From Luteimonas deserti (GTDB lineage: Bacteria > Pseudomonadota > Gammaproteobacteria > Xanthomonadales > Xanthomonadaceae), in the NCBI RefSeq assembly GCF_013425765.1, contig NZ_JACCJZ010000020.1:372001-436000 (forward strand): a stretch of DNA of 64,000 nt, written 5' to 3'. Both the position numbers and the translations under genes were made by a program. The notes below the pieces were generated by a model. The model was not told the origin of the DNA and did not search any database. It worked only from the letters and a program-made list of their open reading frames with translations. Position 1 is the stretch's first letter. Each line of letters begins with the position of its first letter. Positions 16,035-29,796 of the stretch are shown here, piece by piece.

Positions 16035-16793
16035 TCAGCGCCCGAGGCGCGCGACCAGGGCGCGCAGCGCGGCCTGGGTGTCGGCGGAATGCCAGGCGTC
16101 GATGAGGCGGTCCAGATCGAGCTGTTCCGGTGCCAGCGCCGCGAGCAGATCCGCCCGGGCGATCGCCCGGGTCTGCAGCATCGGACCGCGCGGCAGCGCC
16201 AGCAGCGCGTCCAGCCAGATGCGTGCGCGCAGTGGCACTTCGTCCACGCCGGCCAGTTCGTCGACCAGACCCAGTCGCAAGGCCTCGTCGCTGTCGGGAA
16301 GATGGCCCCCGACGAGCAGGCGTTCCGCTTGACGTGCGCCGACCACGCGGCGCAACAGGCGCTGGATACCTTCGGGTGCCACCAGCCCCACTTCGGTTTC
16401 GTTGAGACCGATGCGATAGCTGCCCGACGCCATGATCCGGTAGTCGCAACACAGGGCGAGCACACAGCCGCCCGCAGGCGCATGGCCGGCCATCGCCGCG
16501 ACCACCGGCATCGGCGCGGCGGCGAGCGCGCGGGCGGCCGCGAAGAAGGCGTTCCATGCGTCGTGCAGGTCCGATTCGCCCGCGAGCGACAGCAGGTGGG
16601 GCACGTCCAGGCCCGCGCAGAACACCTTGGGCCCTCCGGCCAGGACCACGCCTGCCACGCCGTCGTCCGCGGCTGCGGCCAGCGCATCGCGCAGGGCCAG
16701 ACAGAGCGCGGGGTCGAGCGCGTTGACCGGAGGCCGTGCAAGTCGAAGCTCGCGGATCGGTCCGTGCTCGCTGGTTTCGATCAGGCTGCTCAT
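16035..16793 (-). CDS. Crotonase family protein, delta3,delta2-enoyl-CoA isomerase-like
   Basis: 252 residues from the ATG at 16793; an ATG at 16823 is also possible. The fold is crotonase, but the usual first catalytic Glu (GGGxELA) is replaced by PAGGCVLALCCDYRI, while the second is kept in IGLNETEVGLVAP. This pair of segments is strikingly like mitochondrial delta3,delta2-enoyl-CoA isomerase (PAGGC...CDYRI, GLNET), which uses a single Glu. I therefore call it an isomerase needed for unsaturated fatty acids rather than a hydratase. It converges on the sulfurtransferase gene with 12 bases between stops. Confidence 0.82.
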   Translation of the reverse strand: MSSLIETSEHGPIRELRLARPPVNALDPALCLALRDALAAAADDGVAGVVLAGGPKVFCAGLDVPHLLSLAGESDLHDAWNAFFAAARALAAAPMPVVAAMAGHAPAGGCVLALCCDYRIMASGSYRIGLNETEVGLVAPEGIQRLLRRVVGARQAERLLVGGHLPDSDEALRLGLVDELAGVDEVPLRARIWLDALLALPRGPMLQTRAIARADLLAALAPEQLDLDRLIDAWHSADTQAALRALVARLGR

Positions 16794-17001
16794 GGCCTCT
16801 GTCCGTGCGGAAGGTTCCCGCATGGTAGCGAGCCCGCAGGCCGGGCGTGCGCCACGTCGACCGGGCACGATGCGTGCGCCGCCCCCGGCCCGCGTCGTCG
16901 ACAGGCCGGCCTGCACCCGATGCGCCACAGGCCGATCCGCTTGCGCGGCAGCATGCGTCGGGCGGATCGCGCCGGCGCGTCGCGTGCGCGCCGACCGCCG
17001 G

Positions 17002-17405
17002 TCAGCCGGCCAGGGCCATCGACCGGACCTGGTCGGGCAGGGCAGTGGGCCGGCCGGTGCCCCGGTCGATCCACACCATCACCACGTGACCGTCGGCGAA
17101 CAGCGTGGCGCCGTCGTCGCTGACGATGCGATGGCCGAGGGTCACGCTGGAGCTGCCGATGCGATCGGCCAGGAGCTCGACCACGATCTTGGCAGGGTAG
17201 GGAATCGGCAGCCGGTAGTTCATCTGTACGGCGGCGAGCAGCGGCGCGATGGCATCCGTCACCCAGGGTTCGCCGAGTGAATCGAACCAGCGAATCCGCG
17301 CCTCTTCCAGGTACGTCATGAAGTTGGAATTGTTGACGTGGTTGAACGCGTCGAGATCGCGCCAGCGCAACTCGATCGGCATCCGGATCAACACCCTCGA
17401 CTCGC

Positions 17406-17409
<4 letters not shown>
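17002..17409 (-). CDS. 4HBT hotdog-fold acyl-CoA thioesterase
   Basis: 135 residues, a single hotdog domain of the YbgC/FadM type. The segment [24 protein letters not shown] carries the Asp that activates water for thioester cleavage and the conserved HVNN. Predicted to hydrolyse acyl-CoA in the cytoplasm; chain-length preference is unknown. The ATG overlaps the uvrA TGA by four bases, so it is translated from the uvrA mRNA. Confidence 0.9.
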
Positions 17410-20504
<3,095 letters not shown>

Positions 20505-20842
20505 CGACTTGGAATCCGGTTGGGAGCGGGGGAGGGCGGTCCAGGCCCGGAACGCAGGCGCCGGGCGCATGCGGACGCAGGCAGTCGACCAGACTACCGA
20601 GGCGGGTAGATGGGGGCAAACCCGCGCACGACCAGTCTGCGCGATCGCTGTCGCAGGCCGTGCGACCGGAGACGTTCAGAACCGGAAGGCCGGGTTCCGG
20701 AGCCTGGCCCGCGCGGGCCTCCGGGGCTGGGGGCAGTTGACCGCAAGTGGCTGAGCCGCCTACAATTCCGCTCCTGTCCGCCCTCGATGGCGGCCGGAAA
20801 CAAGAATAACTACAGAACCAACACCGATACGAGAGGCTCCAC
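20505..20842 (+). other. Divergent uvrA / rplU intergenic region
   Basis: 338 bases between two diverging genes. It holds a good rplU promoter (20737-20766) and an imperfect inverted repeat CTACC-N6-GGTAG (20594-20609) on the uvrA side that I could not assign. No small gene was found. Confidence 0.7.
20737..20766 (+). promoter_or_regulatory. Promoter of rplU-rpmA
   Basis: TTGACC (20737-20742), 18-base spacer, TACAAT (20761-20766): a near-consensus housekeeping promoter. Predicted start near 20773, giving a leader of about 70 bases before rplU. Confidence 0.8.
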
Positions 20843-21163
20843 ATGTACGCAGTACTGGTCACCGGCGGTAAGCAATACCGCGTGGCGCAGGGCGAAACGC
20901 TCCGCGTCGAGAAGCTCGAGGCCGAAGCCGGCAACGAGATCACGTTCGACAACGTCCTGATGCTCGGCGACAGCGACGGCATCAAGATCGACGACGCGCT
21001 CAAGGGCGCCAGCGTCACCGCCAAGGTCGTCGGCCACGGCCGCGCCGACAAGATCCGCATCATCAAGTTCCGTCGCCGCAAGCACCACATGAAGCGCCAG
21101 GGACACCGTCAGCACTACACCGAAATCGAGATCACCGGCATCGCCGGTGGCGACAAGAAGTAA
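20843..21163 (+). CDS. rplU: 50S ribosomal protein L21
   Basis: 106 residues, typical length. [18 protein letters not shown] at the start and the basic C-terminal stretch [19 protein letters not shown] are diagnostic for bL21. GAGAGGC lies before the ATG. First gene of the rplU-rpmA unit; rpmA begins 12 bases after its stop, and obgE follows as in many proteobacteria. Confidence 0.98.
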   Translation: MYAVLVTGGKQYRVAQGETLRVEKLEAEAGNEITFDNVLMLGDSDGIKIDDALKGASVTAKVVGHGRADKIRIIKFRRRKHHMKRQGHRQHYTEIEITGIAGGDKK

Positions 21164-21175
21164 GGAGAAGCAGTC

Positions 21176-21436
21176 ATGGCACACAAGAAGGGCGTAGGTT
21201 CCTCGCGCAACGGCCGCGACTCCAACCCGAAGTACCTCGGCGTGAAGATCTATGGTGGCCAGGCGATCGAAGCCGGCAACATCATCGTCCGCCAGCGCGG
21301 CACCCAGTTCCACCCGGGCGCCGGCGTCGGCCTCGGCCGCGATCACACCCTGTTCGCCCTCGTGGACGGCAAGGTGCAGTTCGCGACCAAGGGTCCGAAG
21401 AACCGCCGCACCGTCAGCGTGGTCGCCGAGGCCTGA
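21176..21436 (+). CDS. rpmA: 50S ribosomal protein L27
   Basis: 86 residues. The start [19 protein letters not shown] matches the bL27 N-terminus that reaches the peptidyl-transferase centre, and [19 protein letters not shown] is the conserved core. AAGGAGAAG gives a strong ribosome binding site. A clear terminator follows, so it probably ends the main transcript. Confidence 0.98.
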   Translation: MAHKKGVGSSRNGRDSNPKYLGVKIYGGQAIEAGNIIVRQRGTQFHPGAGVGLGRDHTLFALVDGKVQFATKGPKNRRTVSVVAEA

Positions 21437-21464
21437 GCCTTGCGCGATGCGTGACACCGGAAAG

Positions 21465-21485
21465 CCCCGCTTCGGCGGGGTTTTT
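21465..21485 (+). terminator. Rho-independent terminator after rpmA
   Basis: Stem CCCCGC / GCGGGG with a TTCG tetraloop, followed directly by TTTTT. It lies 28 bases past the rpmA stop and separates rplU-rpmA from obgE. Confidence 0.9.
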
Positions 21486-21576
21486 CGTTGGTGACGCCGT
21501 GATTGGTGATGCGCGCGTAGTGATCCGACGCAGCGGCCGTTGCCGCGTCGATCTGCCCGCGTCGCCGGCCACGTAG

Positions 21577-22680
<1,104 letters not shown>

Positions 22681-23174
22681 GGCCTGCCGGCAGGCGTTAG
22701 CTGTGCTGTCCGGCATGACCCGGGAATGCTCTGCCTCGGCGACTCCGGCGAAGCAGTGCCCGCGGTTCCGTGCTTCGCCGCTCTGCACGTGTCCGTCCCT
22801 TGACCGCGTGGTTCGACCGCCGGGCAGGGCGCGGGCCTGCGCAACGCGCACCATGCGCCCGGCGTCGGAACCGGCCGCTGGAAGCTGGCGTTCCGGGTGC
22901 GCCGGTGATGCCGAGTGCGGGCACGTGCAGCCGAGAACGTGCGCCACGTGCGCGAGGGCGGCATCGCACCGCATCGCCGCAGACCCGATTTCGCGCGGGT
23001 GGTGGACGGTGTCGCGCCTGATGCAGTCGGACCTCCTCTGCATGGCCTCGGCGGCGGATCGGACCGCCAGCAGTGGTGCGACCCCAGCCCCGGGACACGC
23101 CGCCCGACTCCATGACCAGCACGGCAGAAAGCCCGCGCCCCATTCGATCGGAAGGGTGGCGCATGCGGCGCTCG

Positions 23175-23202
23175 CGTGCCGATGCGCCGGGGCATCGGCA
23201 CG
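23175..23202. other. Perfect 11-base hairpin in the obgE-rpsT gap
   Basis: CGTGCCGATGC, six-base loop, GCATCGGCACG. It is 495 bases past obgE with no T run on either side, so it is not a standard terminator; role unknown. Confidence 0.5.
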
Positions 23203-23403
23203 TCGGTCGGCGTCTTGATCGATCCGCTTCGGACGCTGCCGCCGTCGCGCCCGAGTCCATACCGCGGCGCGGGTTCACTCCGGCGCATCGCGTCCGCTGC
23301 AGAGGCGCGTGTCGACCGACGCGCGCATGAGCCGACAGGAGAGACGCGCCTTCACCACGCGTCAGTCACTGCGCCGAGGCTTCGGGCGTCGCCATGCCCT
23401 GGG

Positions 23404-23522
23404 ATCGTGATCGCGGCGGCTCGATCGAAAGCGAGCATCGCCACAGCGACACCGTGTAAAGCCGGAGATGGCGATGACGTCCGCCCCGGCAACGCGGGGG
23501 GGGGGGGGCGGAACGCGCTGTC
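23404..23522 (+). repeat. Copy 1 of a diverged direct repeat, with a 13-G run
   Basis: Bases 23404-23432 match 23590-23618 at 28 of 29 positions. Further along, GATGGCGATGA and GGAACGCGCTGTC correspond in the same order to GATGGCGATAA and GGAGCGCGTTGTC in copy 2. The offset drifts from 186 to 178 bases, showing small indels. A homopolymer of 13 G (23496-23508) lies in this copy only. Confidence 0.65.
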
Positions 23523-23589
23523 GGCTAACGATCCGCCCTCCACCAGGCGACGGTCAATCCGCGGAGACCGTGGGCATTCGGATGCCGGC

Positions 23590-23700
23590 ATCGTGATCGC
23601 GGCGGCTCCATCGAAAGCAGCTTCGCCGCCGCATTGTCGGGGCGGGCGGGCGATGGCGATAAGGCTCGCGCTGACGATGCGGGCGCCGGAGCGCGTTGTC
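23590..23700 (+). repeat. Copy 2 of the diverged direct repeat
   Basis: Partner of 23404-23522; the best-kept part is 23590-23618. Where copy 1 has the long G run this copy has a mixed GC sequence. I did not see a third copy elsewhere in the window. Confidence 0.65.
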
Positions 23701-23808
23701 CGCTCCAGGCACAACCACCGGGCCGCCGACGCGCCTTGATGGCCAGGCCGGGCCGCGCCGCAACGGACATGCGCGTCGATTCCGCCTGCAGGCACCACGC
23801 AGGCATGC

Positions 23809-23834
23809 AAAAAACCCGGCCGGTGGCCGGGTTT
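23809..23834 (-). terminator. Rho-independent terminator of rpsT
   Basis: Ten-base stem AAACCCGGCC / GGCCGGGTTT with a three-base loop; on the minus strand it runs into TTTTTT. It lies about 35 bases past the rpsT stop. Confidence 0.9.
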
Positions 23835-23869
23835 CTTGAGAAGACAGCCGCCTGCGCGGCCGTCGGCGA

Positions 23870-24139
23870 TCAGGCGGCCTTGAGCGCCTTGATGCGCGCC
23901 GTCAGACGGCTCTTGTGACGTGCAGCCTTGTTCTTGTGGATCAGGCCACGCGAGCTGAAACGGTCGAGGATCGGCTGGGCGACGTTGAACGCCTCCTGGG
24001 CGCCGGCCGCGTCGTTGGCGTCGAGTGCCTTGAGCACCTTCTTGACGGCGGTGCGGAGCTGCGAGCGCTGGGCGGAGTTGCGCGCATTGCGCACGACGGT
24101 CTGCTTTGCGCGCTTCTTGGCGGACTTGATGTTTGCCAC
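23870..24139 (-). CDS. rpsT: 30S ribosomal protein S20
   Basis: 89 residues; [21 protein letters not shown] and the Lys/Ala-rich three-helix pattern ending [14 protein letters not shown] are typical of bS20. It is a single-gene unit with its own strong promoter, a leader of about 60 bases that holds a terminator-like stem, and a terminator. It diverges from murJ, the arrangement also seen in enterobacteria. Confidence 0.98.
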   Translation of the reverse strand: MANIKSAKKRAKQTVVRNARNSAQRSQLRTAVKKVLKALDANDAAGAQEAFNVAQPILDRFSSRGLIHKNKAARHKSRLTARIKALKAA

Positions 24140-24166
24140 GATGGATTCCTGGAAGCTGGACGTGTG

Positions 24167-24186
24167 AAAATCCGGCTTGGCCGGAT
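24167..24186 (-). promoter_or_regulatory. Terminator-like stem in the rpsT leader
   Basis: On the minus strand ATCCGGC-CAA-GCCGGAT is followed by TTTC, a compact stem with a short T run between promoter and start codon. It could act as an attenuator or as part of S20 autoregulation. The stem is only seven pairs, so this is tentative. Confidence 0.4.
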
Positions 24187-24207
24187 CAATGAAAATTTGA
24201 GCAGGAA

Positions 24208-24236
24208 ATTATGGGCGTTTCAGATACTTGCGTCAA
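24208..24236 (-). promoter_or_regulatory. Promoter of rpsT
   Basis: Minus strand TTGACG (24236-24231), 17-base spacer, CATAAT (24213-24208): a strong housekeeping promoter. It overlaps the region just before the murJ start. Confidence 0.85.
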
Positions 24237-24263
24237 CCTGCCCGGTCTGAACGGATCCGGCAG

Positions 24264-25853
24264 GTGACGGCGCCGGGGCCGGGCACCCCGGCAGCGCCCC
24301 GCGGCGGTCTGCTGCGGTCGAGCGCGGTGTTCAGCGCCATGACCCTGATTTCCCGGATCGCAGGCTTCGCCCGCGACATGCTCCAGGCGACGCTGTTCGG
24401 GACCGGCGGCGCGATGAGTGCCTTCATTGTCGCCTATCGCATCCCGAACTTCCTGCGCCGTGTGTTCGCCGAAGGCTCGATGGCGATGGCCTTCGTACCG
24501 GTGCTCAACGAGATCAAGGAGCGTGGCGATCGCGCAGCGCTGAAGTCCTTCATCGACGCAATGGCCGGCGCGCTGTGTGCGGTGGTCCTGGTGGTCTGCG
24601 CGCTGGGCATGCTCGCCGCCCCACTGATCGCGCGGCTGTTCGCGCCCGGCTGGGCGGATCAACCGGAGCTGCTGGCACAGACCGCGCAGATGCTGCGGAT
24701 CACGTTTCCGTACCTGCTCTTCATCTCACTCATGTCGCTGTCGGGCTCGATCCTCAACAGCCACGGCCGATTCGCGCTGCCGGCGTTCACGCCGGTCCTG
24801 CACAACCTCACGATGATCGCGGCCATGCTGTGGCTGGCGCCGCGTTTCGAGGTGCCGCCGGTAGGACTGGCCTGGGGGGTGCTGATCGCGGGTTTCCTGC
24901 AGCTCGCGCTGCTGTGGCCGGCGCTGGGCCGCCTGGGCCTGCGGCCGCGGCTGCGGCCGGGGTTCGGGCATGCCGAGGTGCGCAAGGTCGGGCGGCTGAT
25001 GCTGCCCACGCTGTTCTCCTCGTCGGTGGCCCAGGTCAATCTGATCGTCGGAACCGCGTTCGCGTCGCTGCTGGCGGCGGGCAGCGTGGACTGGCTGTAC
25101 TACTCGGACCGGTTGATCGAGTTCCCGCTCGGGCTGTTCGGGGTGGCGCTGGGCACTGTGATCCTGCCTCACCTCTCGCGCCGCCACGCCGCCGAGGACG
25201 CGGCGGGCTACAGCCAGTCGCTGGACTGGGCGATCCGCATGGCCCTGCTCGCCGGCGTGCCGGCCGGACTCGGGCTGTTGCTGCTGGCCGAACCGATCAC
25301 GGCGACGGTCTTCAATTACGGCGCCTTCGATGCCCGCGATACCCGCATGGCGGCGATCAGCCTCACCGCGATGAGCCTGGGCGTGCCGGCGTTCATGCTG
25401 AGCAAGGTGCTCGCGCCCGCGTTCTATGCCCGGCAGGACACCAGAACACCGATGCGCGCGGCGATCTGGACGGTCGGCGCCAATGTCGGCCTGACGGTGC
25501 TGCTGACCACGCCGCTGTGGCTGTACGACGTGCCGGGCGCGCATGGTGGCATCGCGCTGGCGACGGCATTGGCAGGCGTCGTGAATGCCTGGTTGCTGTG
25601 GCGCTACCTGCGTCGCCGTGGCCTGTTCCAGCCGCAGCCCGGGTGGCGCCTGTACCTGGCCCGGCTGGTCGGCGCCTGCGCGGCGATGGCGCTGGTGGTG
25701 CTCGCGGTGCGCGGCTGGGTGGGCGACTGGACCGCGATCGCCGGTGTCTGGGACCGCATCGGCTGGCTGGCGCTCGCCATCGCAGCGGGCGCCGGCGCGT
25801 ATGGCATCGCCATCGTCGGCCTCGGCCTGCGTCCGCGCCACCTGCGGCACTGA
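24264..25853 (+). CDS. murJ: Lipid II flippase MurJ
   Basis: Polytopic inner-membrane protein that flips lipid II for peptidoglycan synthesis. With GTG at 24264 it has 529 residues; a TTG at 24228 would add twelve. Conserved MurJ segments: SAMTLISRIAGFARDMLQA with the essential Arg, FIVAYRIPNFLRRVFAEGSMAMAF, DWLYYSDRLIEFPLGLFGVALGT, and APAFYARQDTRTPM. About 14 hydrophobic segments can be counted. It lies directly upstream of ribF, as in many gammaproteobacteria. Confidence 0.96.
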   Translation: MTAPGPGTPAAPRGGLLRSSAVFSAMTLISRIAGFARDMLQATLFGTGGAMSAFIVAYRIPNFLRRVFAEGSMAMAFVPVLNEIKERGDRAALKSFIDAMAGALCAVVLVVCALGMLAAPLIARLFAPGWADQPELLAQTAQMLRITFPYLLFISLMSLSGSILNSHGRFALPAFTPVLHNLTMIAAMLWLAPRFEVPPVGLAWGVLIAGFLQLALLWPALGRLGLRPRLRPGFGHAEVRKVGRLMLPTLFSSSVAQVNLIVGTAFASLLAAGSVDWLYYSDRLIEFPLGLFGVALGTVILPHLSRRHAAEDAAGYSQSLDWAIRMALLAGVPAGLGLLLLAEPITATVFNYGAFDARDTRMAAISLTAMSLGVPAFMLSKVLAPAFYARQDTRTPMRAAIWTVGANVGLTVLLTTPLWLYDVPGAHGGIALATALAGVVNAWLLWRYLRRRGLFQPQPGWRLYLARLVGACAAMALVVLAVRGWVGDWTAIAGVWDRIGWLALAIAAGAGAYGIAIVGLGLRPRHLRH

Positions 25854-25879
25854 CCCGGCGGGGCCGGGCGGACGGCCGG

Positions 25880-25885
25880 TATACT
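25880..25885 (+). promoter_or_regulatory. -10 hexamer before ribF
   Basis: TATACT, five of six consensus bases, 57 bases before the ribF ATG and just past murJ. No convincing -35 was seen. It suggests ribF-ileS-lspA can be transcribed apart from murJ. Confidence 0.4.
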
Positions 25886-25942
25886 CGCCGGTCCCTTTTC
25901 CCGGGCGCTCCGAGTGCGGCGCGCCTGTTCCAGCGTGACGAC

Positions 25943-26914
25943 ATGAGCAGGCTGTTCCGCGACATCGCCGGCGGGTCCCTGTGCGCCGAGGGCAGCGTGG
26001 TCTGCATCGGCGCCTTCGACGGGCTGCACCTCGGCCACCAGGCGCTGGTGCGGCATGCGGTGACGCGTGCGCAGGAGCTGCGGGTCGAGGCCGCGGCACT
26101 GAGTTTCGAACCGCTGCCGCGCGAGTTCTTCGCCACCGCGTCGCCGCCGCCCCGGCTCGGACCGGTGCGCGCGAAATTCGAGGGCCTGCGCAGGCTCGGC
26201 GCCGATGTGGTCGGCCTGTTGCGGTTCGACGCATGCATGGCGGCGATGTCGCCGGAGGCGTTTGTCGACACGGTGCTGGTCCAGCGCCTGCGTGCGCGCG
26301 AGGTCTGGGTGGGCCCGGGGTTCCGCTTCGGTCACAGGCGTGCCGGCGATCTGGCGACGCTGCAGGCACTGGGTCGGACGTCGGGCTTCATCGCCGGCGA
26401 GATCGAACCGCTCGTGGTCGACGGCGAGCGCGTTTCCAGCACCCATATCCGCGCGGCGCTGGTGGCCGGCGATTTCGTCCACGCGGCACGATTGCTCGGA
26501 CGGCCGTACGCGGTGTCGGGGCGGGTCGTGCGCGGCCGGCAACTGGGGCGGACGCTCGGTTATCCCACGGCGAACCTGCGCTTCGGTGGCAAGGTGCCGG
26601 CTTTGCGCGGCATCTATGCAACGCGCGTCCACGGTGTGGGCGATGCCCCATGGCCGTCGGTGTCGAGTTTCGGCACGCGGCCGACGGTCGGCGGCGTCGA
26701 GCCGCTGCTCGAGGCGCATCTGTTCGATTTCGACGGCGATCTCTACGGCCGCCGCATCGAGGTCGAGTTCGTCGCGCGGCTGCGTGACGAGGAGAAGTTC
26801 GACGACCTGCCGAGCCTGGTCGCGCAGATGGATCTCGACGCCGCGCAGGCCCGGGCCATTCTCGATGCGCCCCTTCCACCACGATACGAAACGCAACGAC
26901 AGGACTACGCGTGA
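25943..26914 (+). CDS. ribF: Bifunctional riboflavin kinase/FAD synthetase
   Basis: Converts riboflavin to FMN and then FAD. The 323-residue product has the N-terminal adenylyltransferase domain ([17 protein letters not shown], a GxHxGH nucleotidyl-transferase motif near residue 27; later SSTHIRAAL) and the C-terminal flavokinase domain ([18 protein letters not shown]). The ATG at 25943 lies in a much longer open frame that is a shadow upstream. Its TGA overlaps the GTG of ileS, the classic ribF-ileS-lspA arrangement. Confidence 0.97.
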   Translation: MSRLFRDIAGGSLCAEGSVVCIGAFDGLHLGHQALVRHAVTRAQELRVEAAALSFEPLPREFFATASPPPRLGPVRAKFEGLRRLGADVVGLLRFDACMAAMSPEAFVDTVLVQRLRAREVWVGPGFRFGHRRAGDLATLQALGRTSGFIAGEIEPLVVDGERVSSTHIRAALVAGDFVHAARLLGRPYAVSGRVVRGRQLGRTLGYPTANLRFGGKVPALRGIYATRVHGVGDAPWPSVSSFGTRPTVGGVEPLLEAHLFDFDGDLYGRRIEVEFVARLRDEEKFDDLPSLVAQMDLDAAQARAILDAPLPPRYETQRQDYA

Positions 26915-29796
26915 GCGACGAGGCCAGCAACTCCAACCCCTACAAGTCGACGATCCACCTGCCGGCGACCGACTTCCCGATGCGTGGCGATCTGCCCAAG
27001 CGCGAGCCGGCGATGCTGGCGCGCTGGGAAGAGGAGGGTCTGTACGCGCAGCTGCGCGCGCATGCGCGCGGGCGGCCGCAGTTCGTGCTGCACGACGGCC
27101 CGCCGTACGCGAACGGCTCGATCCATCTGGGCCATGCGGTCAACAAGATCCTCAAGGACATCATCGTCAAGTCCAGGGGCATGGCGGGTTTCGACGCGCC
27201 CTATATCCCGGGCTGGGACTGCCACGGCCTGCCGATCGAGATCGCGATCGAAAAGAAGTGGGGCAAGGTCGGAGTGAAGCTCGACGCGTTCGAGTTTCGG
27301 CGGAAGTGCCGCGAGTACGCCAACGAGCAGATCGACATCCAGCGCCGCGACTTCAAGCGTCTCGGCGTGCTGGGCGACTGGGAAAACCCGTACAGGACAC
27401 TCGATTTCCGCTTCGAAGCCGACGAGATCCGCGCGCTGGCCAGGGTGGTCGACAACGGGCATCTGACCCGCGGCGTGAAGCCCGTGCACTGGTGCTTCGA
27501 CTGTGGCTCGGCGCTGGCCGAGGCCGAGATCGAGTACGCCGACAAGGTGTCGCCGGCAGTCGATGTCGCCTATCTCGCGCGTGATGCATCCGCGTTCGCT
27601 GACGCTTTCGGCGTGGCGTTGCCGGGCGGCGTGGACGTGGCGCTGCCGATCTGGACGACCACACCGTGGACACTGCCTGCCTCGCTCGCGGTGTCTCTGG
27701 GCGCCGATCTCGAATACGCCCTGGTCGAAGGCCCGCTCGCGCAGGACGGGCGCCGCCGCTGGCTGGTGATCGCCGATGCCCTGGCCGAGCGCGCGCTGCG
27801 TCGCTACGGCATCGAGGCCGACGTCGTCGTGCACGCCCGCGTGGCCGGCGCTGCGCTAGAACACCTGCTGCTCGCCCATCCGTTCTACACCGAGCGCGAC
27901 ATCCCAGTGATCCTCGGCGACCACGTGTCGGCCGAAGACGGCACCGGCGCGGTGCACACCGCGCCCGGTCACGGCCAGGAGGACTACGTCGTCGGCAAGG
28001 CCTACGGCCTGCTCGACCGCTACACCGCGGCCCAGCTCAACCCGGTCGACGGCCGCGGGGTCTATCTGCCATCCACCCCGCCGATCGGGGACACGCCGCT
28101 CGCCGGCCTGCACATCTGGAAGGCGAACGACGTGCTCGTCGAGGCGCTGCGCGCGCAGGGCAGCCTGCTCGCGTTCACCAGGCTCGAGCACAGCTATCCG
28201 CACTGCTGGCGCCACAAGACACCGATCGCGTTCCGGGCCACGCCGCAGTGGTTCATCTCGATGTCGCAGGCGAATCTGCGCAGCGACGCGCTGGCTGCGA
28301 TCAAGGACGTGACCTGGTACCCGGCATGGGGCCAGGCGCGCATCGCGGGCATGGTCGAAGGGCGTCCGGACTGGACGATCTCGCGCCAGCGCACCTGGGG
28401 CGTGCCGATCGCGCTGTTCGTGCATCGCGAGACCGGCGAGCCGCATCCGCGCAGCACCGAGCTGATGCGCCTGGTCGCCGATCGCGTCGAAGAGCACGGT
28501 GTGGACATCTGGTACACGCTCGACGCCGGTGAACTGCTCGGCGAAGAGGCGGGCGATTACGACAAGATCACCGACATCCTCGACGTCTGGTTCGATTCGG
28601 GCGTCACCCACGAAGCGGTGTTGCGTGCGCGGGGCTACGAAAAACCGGCCGATCTGTATCTCGAAGGCTCCGACCAGCATCGCGGCTGGTTCCAGTCCTC
28701 GCTGCTGACCGGCGTCGCGATCGACAAGGCCGCGCCGTACCGGCAGTGCCTGACCCACGGCTTCACCGTCGACGAGCACGGTCGCAAGATGTCGAAGTCG
28801 CTCGGCAACGGCATCGAGCCGCAGGACATCATGAAGACGCTGGGCGCGGACATCCTGCGCCTGTGGATCGCCTCGGCCGACTACAGCAACGAGATGTCGC
28901 TGTCGCAGGAGATCCTCAAGCGCACCGCCGACGCCTATCGCCGCATCCGCAACACCGCGCGCTTCCTGCTGGGCAATCTCGCGGGCTTTGAGCCGGCGCG
29001 CGATCTCGTCGCGCCGCAGGACATGGTCGCGCTGGACCGCTGGATCGTGCATCGCGCGGCCCAGCTGCAGGCGCGCATTGAAGATGCGTACGCGCGCTAC
29101 GATTTCGCCGAGATCGTGCAGGCGCTGTCGAACTTCTGCAGCGTCGATCTGGGCTCGCTGTACCTCGACGTCACCAAGGACCGCCTCTACACGATGCCCG
29201 AGCATTCGGTCGGCCGTCGCAGCGCGCAGACCGCGATGTATCACATCGCCGAAGCGTTCACGCGCTGGATCGCGCCGGTGCTGAGCTTCACCGCGGACGA
29301 GTTGTGGGGTTATCTGCCGGCACCGGCGGAGGGCGCGCGCGAGGCCAACGTGCAGTTCGCGACCTGGTATACCGGCCTGACCGAACTCGGCAGCGATGCC
29401 GACTGGTCGGCGCAGGATTTCGATCGTGTGCTGGAACTGCGCGAGCGCGTGGCCAAGGTGCTCGAGCCGATGCGCGCCAGCGGCGAGATCGGCGCGGCGC
29501 TGGATGCGGAGATCGATCTGCACTGCAATGCGGCCGATGCGGCGTGGCTCGCGCCGGTTGTCGACGAACTGCGTTTTCTTCTGATCAGCGGCGACGTGTC
29601 GCTCGTGGACCAGGCCGATTCCGGTGCCATCGGGGTGTCCGCACGCGCGACCGCCAAGCCCAAGTGCGTCCGGTGCTGGCAGCGTCGTGCCGACGTCGGC
29701 ACGCGCGGCGATCATCCCGAGTTGTGCGGGCGCTGCGTGACCAACATCGCCACCGACGGCCGCGACGGTCAGGGCGAAACCCGGAGGTGGTTCTGA
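26911..29796 (+). CDS. ileS: Isoleucyl-tRNA synthetase
   Basis: Class I synthetase charging tRNA-Ile. The 961-residue protein starts with GTG overlapping the ribF stop. The HIGH-type motif is in [16 protein letters not shown], the KMSKS motif at about residues 626-630 (KMSKSLGNG), and the editing-domain motif in [13 protein letters not shown]. The C-terminal zinc knuckle (CVRCW ... CGRC) is kept, marking the bacterial type. Its last base is shared with the lspA ATG (TGATG). Confidence 0.98.
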   Translation: MSDEASNSNPYKSTIHLPATDFPMRGDLPKREPAMLARWEEEGLYAQLRAHARGRPQFVLHDGPPYANGSIHLGHAVNKILKDIIVKSRGMAGFDAPYIPGWDCHGLPIEIAIEKKWGKVGVKLDAFEFRRKCREYANEQIDIQRRDFKRLGVLGDWENPYRTLDFRFEADEIRALARVVDNGHLTRGVKPVHWCFDCGSALAEAEIEYADKVSPAVDVAYLARDASAFADAFGVALPGGVDVALPIWTTTPWTLPASLAVSLGADLEYALVEGPLAQDGRRRWLVIADALAERALRRYGIEADVVVHARVAGAALEHLLLAHPFYTERDIPVILGDHVSAEDGTGAVHTAPGHGQEDYVVGKAYGLLDRYTAAQLNPVDGRGVYLPSTPPIGDTPLAGLHIWKANDVLVEALRAQGSLLAFTRLEHSYPHCWRHKTPIAFRATPQWFISMSQANLRSDALAAIKDVTWYPAWGQARIAGMVEGRPDWTISRQRTWGVPIALFVHRETGEPHPRSTELMRLVADRVEEHGVDIWYTLDAGELLGEEAGDYDKITDILDVWFDSGVTHEAVLRARGYEKPADLYLEGSDQHRGWFQSSLLTGVAIDKAAPYRQCLTHGFTVDEHGRKMSKSLGNGIEPQDIMKTLGADILRLWIASADYSNEMSLSQEILKRTADAYRRIRNTARFLLGNLAGFEPARDLVAPQDMVALDRWIVHRAAQLQARIEDAYARYDFAEIVQALSNFCSVDLGSLYLDVTKDRLYTMPEHSVGRRSAQTAMYHIAEAFTRWIAPVLSFTADELWGYLPAPAEGAREANVQFATWYTGLTELGSDADWSAQDFDRVLELRERVAKVLEPMRASGEIGAALDAEIDLHCNAADAAWLAPVVDELRFLLISGDVSLVDQADSGAIGVSARATAKPKCVRCWQRRADVGTRGDHPELCGRCVTNIATDGRDGQGETRRWF

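Larger units (their letters stand above)
22681..23808 (+). other. 1.1-kb stretch without a supportable gene
   Basis: Between obgE and the rpsT terminator. Open frames on both strands are Arg/Ala/Pro-rich and unfamiliar. Structure seen: an 11-base perfect stem CGTGCCGATGC / GCATCGGCACG (23175-23202), two diverged copies of a sequence of about 120 bases (23404-23522 and 23590-23700), and a run of 13 G inside the first copy. No RNA gene was recognised. Confidence 0.6.

Noticed and set aside
20594-20609. CTACC-N6-GGTAG inverted repeat upstream of uvrA as an SOS operator
   Set aside because: It does not match the LexA sites I know for E. coli or Xanthomonas; left unassigned.
23496-23508. G run as a phase-variable switch in a gene
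   Set aside because: No credible coding frame or promoter contains it, so a switching role cannot be supported from sequence.
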